Source: Bauldia litoralis (GTDB lineage: Bacteria; Pseudomonadota; Alphaproteobacteria; Rhizobiales; Kaistiaceae). Taken from it: a stretch of DNA of 64,000 nucleotides. Positions within the stretch are counted from its first letter, which is position 1, and each line of letters starts with the position of its first letter. Positions 45,615-54,967 of the stretch are shown here, one piece after another. The position numbers and the translations under genes are program-made. The notes under the pieces are model-generated. The model was not told the origin of the DNA. It ran no database searches and worked only from the letters and a program-made list of their open reading frames with translations. The stretch covers positions 310,001-374,000 of the forward strand of contig NZ_FMXQ01000006.1 of the NCBI RefSeq assembly GCF_900104485.1. The letters run 5' to 3'.

Positions 45615-46313
45615 ATGTTCAGGACGATCGTTTTCAGCGCCTTTGGCGCAGGCCTCGTCGTATGCGTCGTCATCTCGGCGCTGCAATTCTTCACGACCGA
45701 GCCGCTGATTCTGCATGCCGAGCAATTTGAGGGCACCGCGGATTCCGGCCATCACCACGACGCGGCGACGCCCGCCCACGATCACGGCGACGCCGGGGAC
45801 TGGGCGCCGGCCGATGGCTTCGAGCGCCGGGCCTATACGGTCCTCGCCAATCTCGTTCTCGGCGCGGCCGTCTCGCTGATCCTTCTCGCCGCGATGGTGT
45901 TGAGGGGTGACCGCATCGACGCGCGGCATGGCCTCCTGTGGGGCGCCGCGGGTTTCGTCGCCGCTTCGCTGATGCCGGCTCTCGGCCTGCCGCCGGAACT
46001 GCCCGGCACCCCGGCCGCCGATCTCGTCGACAGGCAGGTCTGGTGGCTGGCGACTGTGGTGGCGTCCGCCGCCGGCATCGCCCTGATCGCCTTCGGTCGC
46101 CATTGGGCGGTGAAGGCGGCCGGGCTGGCGCTGTTCGTCCTGCCCCATGTCATCGGGGCGCCGCCGCCGCCAGGCCACGAGGTCGCCTATCCCGGGGCGC
46201 TGGCCGGCGAATTCGTCATCGCCTCGCTGGTGGTCAGCGCCGTCCTGTGGACGCTCGCCGGCTTCTCGGCCGGCTGGCTGCATCGGCGTTTGTCCGGCTC
46301 CACGCAGCCGTGA
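45615..46313 (+). CDS. cbtA: Cobalt transporter subunit CbtA
   Basis: A 232-residue inner-membrane protein with about five helices. The first periplasmic loop is His-rich (GHHHDAATPAHDHGDAGDW), a plausible cobalt-collecting site. FRTIVFSAFGAGLVVCVVIS at the N-terminus and the later SLMPALGLPPELPGTPAADL match CbtA. With CbtB it is thought to import Co2+ for B12 synthesis. Its TGA overlaps the cobU start (TGATG). Confidence 0.9.
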   Translation: MFRTIVFSAFGAGLVVCVVISALQFFTTEPLILHAEQFEGTADSGHHHDAATPAHDHGDAGDWAPADGFERRAYTVLANLVLGAAVSLILLAAMVLRGDRIDARHGLLWGAAGFVAASLMPALGLPPELPGTPAADLVDRQVWWLATVVASAAGIALIAFGRHWAVKAAGLALFVLPHVIGAPPPPGHEVAYPGALAGEFVIASLVVSAVLWTLAGFSAGWLHRRLSGSTQP

Positions 46314-46855
46314 TGGCCGGTCCGGGCCACCTCCTCGTCGTCGGCGGACAGCGGTCGGGCAAGAGCCGCCATGCGGAAGCCTGCGTCGCTGAAAGCGGCC
46401 TGTCGCCGGTCTACATCGCCACCGCGCAGGCCGGCGATGGCGAAATGGCCGAACGCATCGCGACGCACCGGGCGCGGCGCGGGCCGGACTGGCAAACGAT
46501 CGAGGAACCGCTCGACCTGCCGGAGGCTTTGGCCGCTGCGGCCAGCCCGCGAAGCATCGTCCTTGTAGACTGCCTGACCCTCTGGCTGTCCAACCTGATG
46601 CATGGCGAAAGAGACATCGACGCCGCGACCGGCGCGTTGGTTGCGGCGCTCGCCGCTGCGGGCGGACCGGCCATCCTCGTTTCCAACGAGGTCGGCTCCG
46701 GCATCATCCCCGCCAACCAGCTTTCCCGCCGTTATGCCGACGCCCAGGGCGTCCTCAACCAGACGGTCGCGGCTTCCGTTCCGCGCGTCGTGCTGATGGC
46801 GGCCGGCATCCCCCTGCAGATCAAGCCGGCAAGCCCGGTCGGAGTATCCTCATGA
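46313..46855 (+). CDS. cobU: Adenosylcobinamide kinase / adenosylcobinamide-phosphate guanylyltransferase
   Basis: A 180-residue bifunctional enzyme (CobU/CobP) phosphorylating and GMP-transferring adenosylcobinamide in lower-ligand assembly. The P-loop is VVGGQRSGKSRHAEA. The guanylylation region is YIATAQAGDGEMAERIATHR then ARRGPDWQTIEEP. SNEVGSGIIPANQLSRRYAD is a highly conserved late motif. It overlaps cbtA and cobW at its ends. Confidence 0.94.
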   Translation: MAGPGHLLVVGGQRSGKSRHAEACVAESGLSPVYIATAQAGDGEMAERIATHRARRGPDWQTIEEPLDLPEALAAAASPRSIVLVDCLTLWLSNLMHGERDIDAATGALVAALAAAGGPAILVSNEVGSGIIPANQLSRRYADAQGVLNQTVAASVPRVVLMAAGIPLQIKPASPVGVSS

Positions 46856-47859
46856 GCCAGTCCCGTATCCCCGCAACGATCGTCACCGGCTTTCTCGGCG
46901 CCGGCAAGACGACGCTGATCCGCAACCTGATCGCCGGGGCCGGCGGCCGGCGCATTGCCGTGATCGTCAACGAGTTCGGCGACATGGGCTTCGACGGCGG
47001 GTTGCTCGGCGATTGCGGCGATGCCGACTGCCGGCCGGACTCGATCGTCGAACTGACCAATGGCTGCATCTGCTGCACGGTCGCCGACGAATTCCTGCCG
47101 ACGATGGAAGCCTTGCTCGCCCGCGATCCGGCGCCGGATCACATCGTCGTCGAGACCTCCGGGCTCGCCTTGCCGCAGCCGCTGGTCCGCGCCTTCGCCT
47201 GGCCGACGGTCAAGCATCGCGTCACCGTCGATGGCGTTGTCGCGGTGGTCGACGCGGCGGCGGTCGATGACGGGCGCTTCGCTCCGCAGGCGCCCCAGGG
47301 CGACGCTCCTGCCCGCGATCACGACGATCCGATCGAGGAACTGTTCGAGGACCAGTTGCGCTGCGCCGATCTGGTCGTGGTCAGCAAGGCCGACCTGCTC
47401 GATGCCGCGGCGCTCGACCGGGTCGATGCGATCGTCCGCCGCGAGGCGCGCGACGGCACGCCGTCGATCCACGGTTCGCCGAAGGGCCTGCCGGCCGATG
47501 TGCTGCTCGGCCTCGCCTCCGGCGCCGAGGCCGACATGGTCGGCCGCGAGAGCCACCACGAGCGAGCCGGCGAGGAAGACCACGATCACGACGATTTCGT
47601 CAGTGTCGTCGTCGAGCCGCCGGCCTTCGCCTCGATGGACGTCTTGCGCGAGCGGATCGGGGCGGCGCTCTCGGTTCCCGGCGTACTCCGGGTCAAGGGT
47701 CGGGCACGGATCGCCGGCAAGCCGGCCGCCGTCGTCGTCCAGGGCGTCGGCCCGCGCGTCGAGACCTATTTCGATCCCGCCGAGGGCAGCGACCGGCTGG
47801 TGGTCATCGGCCTCAGCGACTTCGACACCGCGGCGGTCTCCGCGCGTCTGGCCGGCTGA
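46852..47859 (+). CDS. cobW: CobW-type metal-chaperone GTPase
   Basis: A 335-residue COG0523/CobW GTPase. The P-loop is TGFLGAGKTTLIRNL, the metal site is NGCICCTV (CxCC), with VNEFGDMGFDGG and VSKADLL as further nucleotide motifs. A His/Asp-rich stretch ESHHERAGEEDHDHDDF before the C-terminal domain is typical of CobW and probably binds cobalt. Position next to cobN supports a role in delivering cobalt to the chelatase. It overlaps cobU by 4 bp. Confidence 0.94.
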   Translation: MSQSRIPATIVTGFLGAGKTTLIRNLIAGAGGRRIAVIVNEFGDMGFDGGLLGDCGDADCRPDSIVELTNGCICCTVADEFLPTMEALLARDPAPDHIVVETSGLALPQPLVRAFAWPTVKHRVTVDGVVAVVDAAAVDDGRFAPQAPQGDAPARDHDDPIEELFEDQLRCADLVVVSKADLLDAAALDRVDAIVRREARDGTPSIHGSPKGLPADVLLGLASGAEADMVGRESHHERAGEEDHDHDDFVSVVVEPPAFASMDVLRERIGAALSVPGVLRVKGRARIAGKPAAVVVQGVGPRVETYFDPAEGSDRLVVIGLSDFDTAAVSARLAG

Positions 47860-47862
47860 CCG

Positions 47863-50800
47863 ATGCACCTGCTCGCCGGCGAAACCGAACGGATCGACGA
47901 TGGCGATGTTGCCGTCGATCTCGAGCAATCGCCCGGCGATATCGTCTTCCTTTCTTCCGCCGACAGCGAACTGGCGCTGCTCGCCAGCGTCGCGGCCGCT
48001 CGTCCCGCGGACGCGCCGAGCCTCCGGCTCGCCAACATTGTCCGGCTCGCCCATCCCGCGTCGGTCGATCTCTATGCCGAGAAGACGCTGGCGGAGGCGA
48101 AGCTGGTCGTCGTCCGCGCCATGGGCGGCGTCGGCTACTGGCCCTATGGCCTGGACCGGCTGCGCGAACTGGCCCGCGCCGGGGGGGGGCCGCGCCTCCT
48201 CGTCATCCCCGGCGAGGACCGCTGGGACGATGCCCTGGCTGTGTATTCCGACATACCGGAGGATGGCGCGCGTCGCCTCTGGCGCTGCCTTGTCGCCGGC
48301 GGCGAGGCCAATGCCGCGATCGCGCTCGACCACATGGCGCACCTGATCGGCCGTGGCGATCGCCCGGACGAGGCGATCCCGGTGGCGAATGCCGGCTGCT
48401 ATTGTCCGGGCCACGGGGTGCTTTCGCCGCAGGAGGCGAAAGCCCGCCTCGATCCCGACCGACCAGTCGCGCCGATCGTCTTCTACCGTTCCATCTTGCA
48501 GGGCGGCGCCACAGCGCCGGTCGACGCGCTGGTCGAGGCGTTGGCGGCGGACGGTGTCGCCGGCCTGCCGGTTTTCGTCACCAGCCTCAAGGACCGCGAG
48601 AGCGAAGCCTTCCTCGATGACCTGTTCGGCCTGATCCCGCCGGCAGTCGTCCTCAACGCCACGGCCTTCGCGGTCTCGAAGATCGGCGTGGCCGGGCAGG
48701 GCACCGTCCTTGATCGGCCGGGCCGGCCGGTGCTCCAGGTGATCTTCGCCGGATCGAGCGAGGAGGCGTGGCGCGACAGCACGCGCGGCCTGCTGCCGCG
48801 CGACCTGACGATGAATATCGTCCTTCCCGAAGTCGATGGCCGGCTGACCACCCGCGCCGTGTCCTTCAAGGCCGAGACCCACGATCCGGCCACCGACAGC
48901 CGCACCACCACCTACCGGCCGGTCGCCGACCGCGTCGCCTTCGTCGCCAGGCAGGCCGCCAACTGGGCGCGCCTCGCGGCGAAGCCCGCCGCCGACCGCC
49001 GCATTGCGCTCGTCCTCTCCAACTACCCCAACCGCGACGGCCGGATCGGCAACGGCGTCGGCCTCGACACCCCGGAGAGTGCGGCCCGGATCGCCGCCGC
49101 GATGGGCGAGGCCGGCTATGCCCTGCCAGGCTTCCCCGAGACCGGCCGGGATCTGATGGCGCTCCTGCTGTCGGGGCTGACCAATGCGCTCGACACTTCC
49201 CCTTCGTCACCCCGGCGAAAGCCGGGGTCCATCGATGACCTTGATGAACCGGTGAGAGGGTTGGGGATGGATTCCGGCTTTCGCCGGAATGACGGCGCGA
49301 GTGACGTCAACCTGCCGCTGACCGCCTACCAGGCTTTCTTCGATGCGCTTCCCGAGGAGATCCGCGAGGCCCTCACCGAGCGCTGGGGCGCCCCCGAAGA
49401 CGACCCGCATTTCTCGGACGGCGTCTTCCATCTCGCCATCCATCGCTTCGGCAATGTCGTCGTCGGCGTCCAGCCGGCGCGTGGCTACAACATCGATCCC
49501 AAGGCGACCTATCACGACCCCGACCTCGTGCCGCCACACCACTATCTCGCCTTCTACGCCTGGCTCCGCCAGGACTTCGGCGTCGACGCGATGGTCCATG
49601 TCGGCAAGCACGGCAATCTCGAATGGCTGCCCGGCAAGGCGCTCGGCCTGTCGCGCACCTGCTGGCCGGAAGTGGCGCTCGGGGCGACGCCGCTGGTCTA
49701 CCCCTTCATCGTCAATGATCCGGGCGAGGGGGCGCAGGCCAAGCGCCGCGCCAGCGCCGTCATCGTCGATCACCTGATGCCGGCCATGACCCGCGCCGAG
49801 ATCCACGGGCCGCTGGCCGAACTCGAAACCCTGATCGACGAATACTATCTCGCCGCCGGCGTCGACCAGCGCCGCCGCGACTGGCTCGAAAACGAGATCA
49901 TCACCACCGCCGAGCGACACGGCCTCGACCGCGACCTCGGCCTCGTCCGCGACGCCGCAGGCGATGCGTTGCAGACCCTCGACGCGCATCTCTGCGAGCT
50001 GAAGGAAATGCAGATCCGCGATGGCCTGCACATCCTCGGAACCGCGCCTGAGGGGCGGCAGCGGATCGACACGCTGGTGGCGATCGCCCGGGTGCCCCGG
50101 AGCGGCGAGCGCGCCTGTGACCGCTCGCTCCATCGGGCCCTCGCCGAAGACCTCGGTCTCGGCGCTTTCAACCCGCTCGATTGCGATCTCGGTTCGGCAT
50201 GGTCGGGACCGCGACCACAGGCGCTCGCCGCCGTATCCGGGACACCATGGCGGACGGCTGGTGATACGGTCGAGCGTCTCGAGACGCTGGCCGCCGCGCT
50301 CGTCTCCGGCGCGCCGGCGGCGGGGATAACGTCGGCCGACATGCCCGCCGCCTCCGCCGTCCTCGACTGGATCGCCTCCGAGCTGGCGCCGGCGCTCGAT
50401 TCATCGGGACACGCCGAGACAGCCGCCGTCCAGACCTGCCTCGCCGGTGGTTTCGTGCCGCCCGGTCCGTCCGGCGCCCCGACCAGGGGCCGTCCGGACG
50501 TGATTCCGACCGGCCGCAACTTCTACTCGGTCGACGTCCGCGCCGTGCCGACCGCCGCGGCCTGGGCCCTCGGCCGCGCCGCCGCCGACGCCCTGGCGCT
50601 CCGCTATTTCCACGATCACGGCGAGTGGCCGAAGTCGATCGCGCTCTCCGCCTGGAGCACATCGAACATGCGCACCGGTGGCGACGACATCGCCCAGGTG
50701 CTGGCGCTGCTGGGCGCAGAACCTCAATGGCAACAAGGCACTGGCCGCGTCACCGGGTTCCGGGTCATGGCGCTGTCCGAGCTTGGCCGGCCGCGCATCG

Positions 50801-51711
50801 ACGTGACCCTGAAGGTCTCCGGCATGTTCCGCGATGCCTTTCCCGACCAGATCGACCTGATCGATTCCGCCGTCCGCGCCATCGCGGCCCTCGACGAGGA
50901 CGCCACCGCCAACCCGATCGCCGCCGCCATCCGCGAATCCGAGGACCGGATGACCGACGCGAAGGTCGACGAGAGGGTCGCCAGGACGCTGGCGGCAACG
51001 CGGATTTTCGGTGCGAAACCAGGCGCTTACGGTGCCGGCATGCAGGCGCTGATCGACGAGGGGATCTGGCAGGACCGCGCCGATTTCGCCGAGACCTTCC
51101 TCGCCTGGGGCGGCTACGCCTATGGCGGCGGCAGCCATGGTGCCGCGACCCGGGAGCTCTTTGCGGAACGGCTGAAAGCCACCGATGCGGTTCTCCACAA
51201 CCAGGACAACCGCGAGCACGATGTGCTTGATTCCGATGACTATTATCAGTTCCAGGGCGGCATGGCCGCGACCGTGGAAACCCTGAAAGGGGTCGCGCCG
51301 CCGGTCTATCACGGCGACCACTCGCGCTCCGAGAAGCCGGTCGTTCGCTCGCTTTCTGAAGAGATCGCCCGGGTGGTGCGCGGCCGCGCGGCGAATCCCA
51401 AATGGATCGCCGGGGTTATGCGCCATGGCTACAAGGGCGCTTTCGAAATGGCGGCTACGGTCGATTATCTCTTCGCCTATTCGGCGATGACCGACGCCGT
51501 CGGCGACCACCATTTCGACCAGCTCTTCGACGCCTATATCGCCGACGAAACCGTCCGCGCCTTCATCGCCGACGCCAATGCTCCGGCACTTCGGGAGATG
51601 GCGGCGCGGTTCCGCGAGGCGATCGACCGCGGCCTCTGGTCGCCGCGCTCGAACAGCGCCTATGATCGACTGTCCTCATTGATCGACCAGCACCGGGAGG
51701 CGGCGGAATGA
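47863..51711 (+). CDS. cobN: Cobaltochelatase subunit CobN, interrupted in frame by a palindromic repeat
   Basis: A 1282-residue large subunit of the ATP-dependent aerobic cobalt chelatase (with CobS and CobT, not in the window), inserting Co2+ into hydrogenobyrinic acid a,c-diamide. HVGKHGNLEWLPGKALGLSR, LGTAPEGRQRIDTLVAIAR and RNFYSVDVRAVPTAAAWALG are strong CobN/BchH-type motifs. AWGGYAYGGGSHGAATRELF is the late conserved block. From about residue 447 to 480 the frame crosses a two-hairpin repeat encoding SSPRRKPGSIDDL and MDSGFRRNDG, absent from typical CobN. Codons 107-109 are a run of nine G. The frame stays open throughout. Confidence 0.93.
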   Translation: MHLLAGETERIDDGDVAVDLEQSPGDIVFLSSADSELALLASVAAARPADAPSLRLANIVRLAHPASVDLYAEKTLAEAKLVVVRAMGGVGYWPYGLDRLRELARAGGGPRLLVIPGEDRWDDALAVYSDIPEDGARRLWRCLVAGGEANAAIALDHMAHLIGRGDRPDEAIPVANAGCYCPGHGVLSPQEAKARLDPDRPVAPIVFYRSILQGGATAPVDALVEALAADGVAGLPVFVTSLKDRESEAFLDDLFGLIPPAVVLNATAFAVSKIGVAGQGTVLDRPGRPVLQVIFAGSSEEAWRDSTRGLLPRDLTMNIVLPEVDGRLTTRAVSFKAETHDPATDSRTTTYRPVADRVAFVARQAANWARLAAKPAADRRIALVLSNYPNRDGRIGNGVGLDTPESAARIAAAMGEAGYALPGFPETGRDLMALLLSGLTNALDTSPSSPRRKPGSIDDLDEPVRGLGMDSGFRRNDGASDVNLPLTAYQAFFDALPEEIREALTERWGAPEDDPHFSDGVFHLAIHRFGNVVVGVQPARGYNIDPKATYHDPDLVPPHHYLAFYAWLRQDFGVDAMVHVGKHGNLEWLPGKALGLSRTCWPEVALGATPLVYPFIVNDPGEGAQAKRRASAVIVDHLMPAMTRAEIHGPLAELETLIDEYYLAAGVDQRRRDWLENEIITTAERHGLDRDLGLVRDAAGDALQTLDAHLCELKEMQIRDGLHILGTAPEGRQRIDTLVAIARVPRSGERACDRSLHRALAEDLGLGAFNPLDCDLGSAWSGPRPQALAAVSGTPWRTAGDTVERLETLAAALVSGAPAAGITSADMPAASAVLDWIASELAPALDSSGHAETAAVQTCLAGGFVPPGPSGAPTRGRPDVIPTGRNFYSVDVRAVPTAAAWALGRAAADALALRYFHDHGEWPKSIALSAWSTSNMRTGGDDIAQVLALLGAEPQWQQGTGRVTGFRVMALSELGRPRIDVTLKVSGMFRDAFPDQIDLIDSAVRAIAALDEDATANPIAAAIRESEDRMTDAKVDERVARTLAATRIFGAKPGAYGAGMQALIDEGIWQDRADFAETFLAWGGYAYGGGSHGAATRELFAERLKATDAVLHNQDNREHDVLDSDDYYQFQGGMAATVETLKGVAPPVYHGDHSRSEKPVVRSLSEEIARVVRGRAANPKWIAGVMRHGYKGAFEMAATVDYLFAYSAMTDAVGDHHFDQLFDAYIADETVRAFIADANAPALREMAARFREAIDRGLWSPRSNSAYDRLSSLIDQHREAAE
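49206..49293. repeat. Two-hairpin palindromic repeat inserted within cobN
   Basis: Arm 1 (49206-49232) and arm 2 (49267-49293) are 27-bp inverted copies differing at 4 positions. Each arm is itself a hairpin: CCCCGGC-GAAA-GCCGGGG and ATTCCGGC-TTTC-GCCGGAAT. The spacer is 34 bp. The pattern (GTCA...CCGGCGAAAGCCGG...TCCAT) is familiar from dispersed intergenic repeats in many proteobacteria, whose translation gives peptides like SSPRRKPGS and MDSGFRRNDG. Here it sits in frame in a coding sequence, similar in principle to Rickettsia palindromic elements. Confidence 0.9.
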
Positions 51712-52331
51712 CCACCGAAATGACCGAGGCGGAACTCGACGCCCGCCATGCCGAGAAGATGCGCAAGAAGAAGAAGGCGCGCGACAAGATCGTCGCTACA
51801 AAGACGATCGAAAAAGGCCTGCTGATCGTCCATACCGGCAAGGGAAAAGGCAAATCCACCGCGGCTTTCGGCATGGTTTTCCGGGCGCTTGGCCATGGCC
51901 TGCCGGTGGCGATCATCCAGTTCGTCAAGGGCAAGTGGCAGACCGGCGAACGGGTGGCGCTGGAGAAGTTCGGCGACCAGGTTTCGATCAACACGATGGG
52001 CGAAGGCTTCACCTGGGAAACCCAGGACCGGCAACGCGATCTCGCCGCTGCCCGGTCGGCCTGGGAGCGCGCCAAGGAAATCATCGTCAGCCGCGACTAC
52101 AAGCTGGTGCTGCTCGACGAGCTCAACATCGTGCTGCGCTACGGGTACCTCTCGGCGGACGAAATTGTCGCCTTCCTTCGCGACGAAAAGCCCGACGACG
52201 TCCATGTCATCGTCACCGGCCGCAACGCTCCCGACAGCCTGATCGAGGCCGCCGATCTCGTCACCGAGATGGAGATGGTCAAGCATCCCTTCCGATCCGG
52301 GGTGAAGGCCCAGCTCGGGATCGAGTTTTGA
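51708..52331 (+). CDS. cobO: Cob(I)yrinic acid a,c-diamide adenosyltransferase
   Basis: A 207-residue CobA/CobO-type ATP:corrinoid adenosyltransferase. The P-loop is [17 protein letters not shown] near residue 45. [15 protein letters not shown] and [20 protein letters not shown] are characteristic, and [20 protein letters not shown] closes the fold. The N-terminal 35 residues are charged and basic ([12 protein letters not shown]), as in other CobO proteins. ATG overlaps the cobN stop (ATGA). Confidence 0.95.
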   Translation: MTTEMTEAELDARHAEKMRKKKKARDKIVATKTIEKGLLIVHTGKGKGKSTAAFGMVFRALGHGLPVAIIQFVKGKWQTGERVALEKFGDQVSINTMGEGFTWETQDRQRDLAAARSAWERAKEIIVSRDYKLVLLDELNIVLRYGYLSADEIVAFLRDEKPDDVHVIVTGRNAPDSLIEAADLVTEMEMVKHPFRSGVKAQLGIEF

Positions 52332-52344
52332 GCCGCTGGCTACC

Positions 52345-53811
52345 GTGAGGTCCAGGCCCGCCCTGATGATCCAGGGCACCGGCAGCCATGTCGGCAAGTC
52401 GGTGATCGTCGCGGGCCTCTGCCGGGCGCTGGTCCGCCGCGGGCTGAAGGTGGCGCCGTTCAAGCCGCAGAACATGTCGAACAACGCCGCCGTGGCGATC
52501 GAGGGCGGCGAGATCGGCCGGGCGCAGGCGTTGCAGGCGCGAGCGTCTGGCCTAGCGCCGTCGATCCACATGAACCCGGTGCTGCTCAAGCCGGAGACCG
52601 ACAGGGGCGCCCAGGTGATTGTCCAGGGCAAGCGCTTCGGCACGCTGAAGGCCGCCGACTACGGCTCCCGCAAGGCGACGCTGCTGCCGAAGGTCCTGGA
52701 GAGCTTCGCGCTTGTCGGCGAGGGCGCCGACATCGTCCTCGTCGAGGGGGCGGGGAGCCCGGCGGAGGTCAACCTGCGGGCCGGCGACATCGCCAACATG
52801 GGGTTTGCCGAGGCCGCCGGCGTGCCGGTGGTTCTCCTTGGCGATATCGACCGGGGCGGGGTGATCGCCAGTCTCGTCGGCACCCACGCCGTGCTGCCGG
52901 AGGCCGACCGGAACCGGATCAAGGCTTTCCTGATCAACAAGTTTCGCGGCGATGCCGGGCTTTTCGGCGAAGGCCTCCGGTTCACCGAGGCGCGGACCGG
53001 GTGGTTGTCGCTCGGGATCATCCCGTGGTTCGAGGCGACCCGGAACCTGCCGGCGGAAGACGTGCTCGGACTGGTCGACAGCGCGCCAGCCGGCGAGGGG
53101 ATCGTTGTCGCCGTTCCGGTGCTGCCGCGGATCGCCAATTTCGACGACCTCGACCCGCTCAGCATGGAGCCCGGCGTGTCTGTCGTCCTCGTTCAGCCGG
53201 GCGAGGCGTTCCCGGGGAATGCGGACCTGATCCTGATACCAGGATCGAAAGCGACGATGGCCGATCTCGCCTTCGTCCGTGCGCAGGGCTGGGACATCGA
53301 CATCAAGGCCCATCATCGCCGGGGCGGGCGGGTGCTTGGCCTGTGCGGTGGCTACCAGATGCTCGGCCGGACGATCGCCGATGCCGAAGGGATCGAGGGG
53401 GAGGCCGGCACCGTCGACGGGCTTGGCCTGCTCGACGTCGACACGGTGCTTGGCGGCGACAAGGCGACGGTCTCCGTTTCGGGGACCCACCACGCCAGCG
53501 GCGAGGCGGTCAGCGGCTACGAGATCCATCTCGGGCGGACCACCGGTGCGGACTGCGCGCGGCCGCTTCTCGATCTCGACGGCCGGGCGGACGGCGCCCT
53601 TTCCGCCGATGGCCGGGTCGCCGGCAGCTACGTCCACGGGGTATTTGCCGCCGACGGTTTCCGGCGGGCGTATCTGGCCGGGCTTGGCGCGCGGGCCTCG
53701 GACCTGCGCTATGACGCAAAGGTGGAGAAGACGCTCGACGCATTGGCCGAGCATCTCGAAGCGCATGTCGACATCGATCGCCTGCTGGCGATCGCCGGAC
53801 TTGCCGACTGA
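52345..53811 (+). CDS. cobQ: Cobyric acid synthase CobQ
   Basis: A 488-residue glutamine amidotransferase adding four amide groups to adenosylcobyrinic a,c-diamide. [20 protein letters not shown] is the ATP-binding start, [17 protein letters not shown] follows, and the C-terminal GATase domain has [14 protein letters not shown] with the catalytic cysteine near residue 333 and [14 protein letters not shown] with the histidine. GTG 52345 gives the usual few residues before ALMIQ; ATG 52366 is less likely. It converges with cysK 11 bp away. Confidence 0.94.
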   Translation: MRSRPALMIQGTGSHVGKSVIVAGLCRALVRRGLKVAPFKPQNMSNNAAVAIEGGEIGRAQALQARASGLAPSIHMNPVLLKPETDRGAQVIVQGKRFGTLKAADYGSRKATLLPKVLESFALVGEGADIVLVEGAGSPAEVNLRAGDIANMGFAEAAGVPVVLLGDIDRGGVIASLVGTHAVLPEADRNRIKAFLINKFRGDAGLFGEGLRFTEARTGWLSLGIIPWFEATRNLPAEDVLGLVDSAPAGEGIVVAVPVLPRIANFDDLDPLSMEPGVSVVLVQPGEAFPGNADLILIPGSKATMADLAFVRAQGWDIDIKAHHRRGGRVLGLCGGYQMLGRTIADAEGIEGEAGTVDGLGLLDVDTVLGGDKATVSVSGTHHASGEAVSGYEIHLGRTTGADCARPLLDLDGRADGALSADGRVAGSYVHGVFAADGFRRAYLAGLGARASDLRYDAKVEKTLDALAEHLEAHVDIDRLLAIAGLAD

Positions 53812-53822
53812 CCGGTGCCGCG

Positions 53823-54872
53823 TCAGGTCGCGAGTTGGCCACTCGGCGTCGACTTCGAAATCTCCAGTTCGGCCGCGTTCATGTCGGCCTCGATGTCGCC
53901 GAACAGGGGGGTGCTGAGATACCGTTCGCCGGTGTCGGGCAGCATGCAGAGGATGTTGGCGCCCTTCGGTGCTTTCTCCGCGATTTTCAGCGCTCCGGCG
54001 AAGGTTCCGCCTGACGTGATACCGACGAAGATGCCCTCGCTGGCGGCGAGATCCTTGCTGCATTTCATCGCGTCGGCATTGGGGATTTCGATCAGCTCGG
54101 CCATGAAATCCATGTCCATGGCGTCGCCGGTCAGCTTCGGGATGAAATCCGGCGTCCAGCCCTGCATCGGATGCGGCTTGAAGGCCGGGTGCGCCGCCGC
54201 CGGCGTTCCGTCGGCATTGCGCTGCTGCGGCTCGCCGCTGCCGATCAGCGGTGCTTCGGCGGGCTCGCAGACGATGATCTTCGTGTCTGGCCGCTCCTTG
54301 GCCAGTACGCGACCGACGCCTTTCAGGGTGCCGCCGGTGCCGTAGCCGGTAACCCAATAGTCGAGCGGCTCATCCGAAAAGTCGTCGAGGATCTCGACCG
54401 CCGTGGTCTTTGAATGGAAGTCGGGATTTGCCTCGTTCTCGAACTGGCGGGGCATGAACCAGCCATGCGCCGCGGCCAGTTCTTCCATCTTCCTGATCAT
54501 GCCGACGGCGCGCTCGGCGGCCGGCGTGATGACCACCTTGGCGCCGAGGAAGCGCATCAGCTTGCGGCGCTCGACGCTGAAGGGTTCGGCCATGATGAGG
54601 ACGAGCGGGTAACCCTTGGCCGCGCAGACCATGGCGAGGCCGATCCCGGTGTTGCCGCTGGTCGCCTCGACGACCGTCTGGCCGGGCTTCAGGCTGCCGT
54701 CGCGTTCGGCCGCCTCGATGACGCCGAGCGCAAGACGGTCCTTGACCGAACCCAGCGGGTTGAAGGCCTCGATCTTGACGTAGAGGTTGACGTCGGGCGG
54801 CGCCAGACGATTGATTTTCACGACAGGCGTATGACCGACTGTCTCGAGAATGCTGCTGTATTTGTGGCCCAT
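53823..54872 (-). CDS. cysK: Cysteine synthase (O-acetylserine sulfhydrylase)
   Basis: A 349-residue PLP enzyme making cysteine from O-acetylserine and sulfide. The PLP lysine is in NPLGSVKDRLALGVIE. VEATSGNTGIGLAMVCAA and GYGTGGTLKGVGRVL bind substrate and phosphate. It carries an insert of roughly 40 residues around PLIGSGEPQQRNADGTPAAA and HPMQGWTPDFIPKL; longer forms like this occur in alphaproteobacterial CysK. The start at 54872 (MGHKYSSILETVGHTPVV) has GGGAGGA upstream. It sits between two cobalamin genes but has no evident role in that pathway. Confidence 0.92.
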   Translation of the reverse strand: MGHKYSSILETVGHTPVVKINRLAPPDVNLYVKIEAFNPLGSVKDRLALGVIEAAERDGSLKPGQTVVEATSGNTGIGLAMVCAAKGYPLVLIMAEPFSVERRKLMRFLGAKVVITPAAERAVGMIRKMEELAAAHGWFMPRQFENEANPDFHSKTTAVEILDDFSDEPLDYWVTGYGTGGTLKGVGRVLAKERPDTKIIVCEPAEAPLIGSGEPQQRNADGTPAAAHPAFKPHPMQGWTPDFIPKLTGDAMDMDFMAELIEIPNADAMKCSKDLAASEGIFVGITSGGTFAGALKIAEKAPKGANILCMLPDTGERYLSTPLFGDIEADMNAAELEISKSTPSGQLAT

Positions 54873-54967
54873 GATCCGTCCTCCCGGCTGAAGTCCCGAG
54901 GCTACCCTATGCCCATGCGCGGCGCGCCTCAAATCGGATCGGATGGCGGGTTCTCGGCCCGTATCTG

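Noticed and set aside
46732-48882. 716-codon open frame antisense to cobU, cobW and cobN
   Set aside because: Crosses three well supported genes and shows no domain.
49200-49300. Frameshift or pseudogene in cobN at the repeat
   Set aside because: The frame stays open and resumes with good CobN sequence on both sides, so it is treated as an in-frame insertion.
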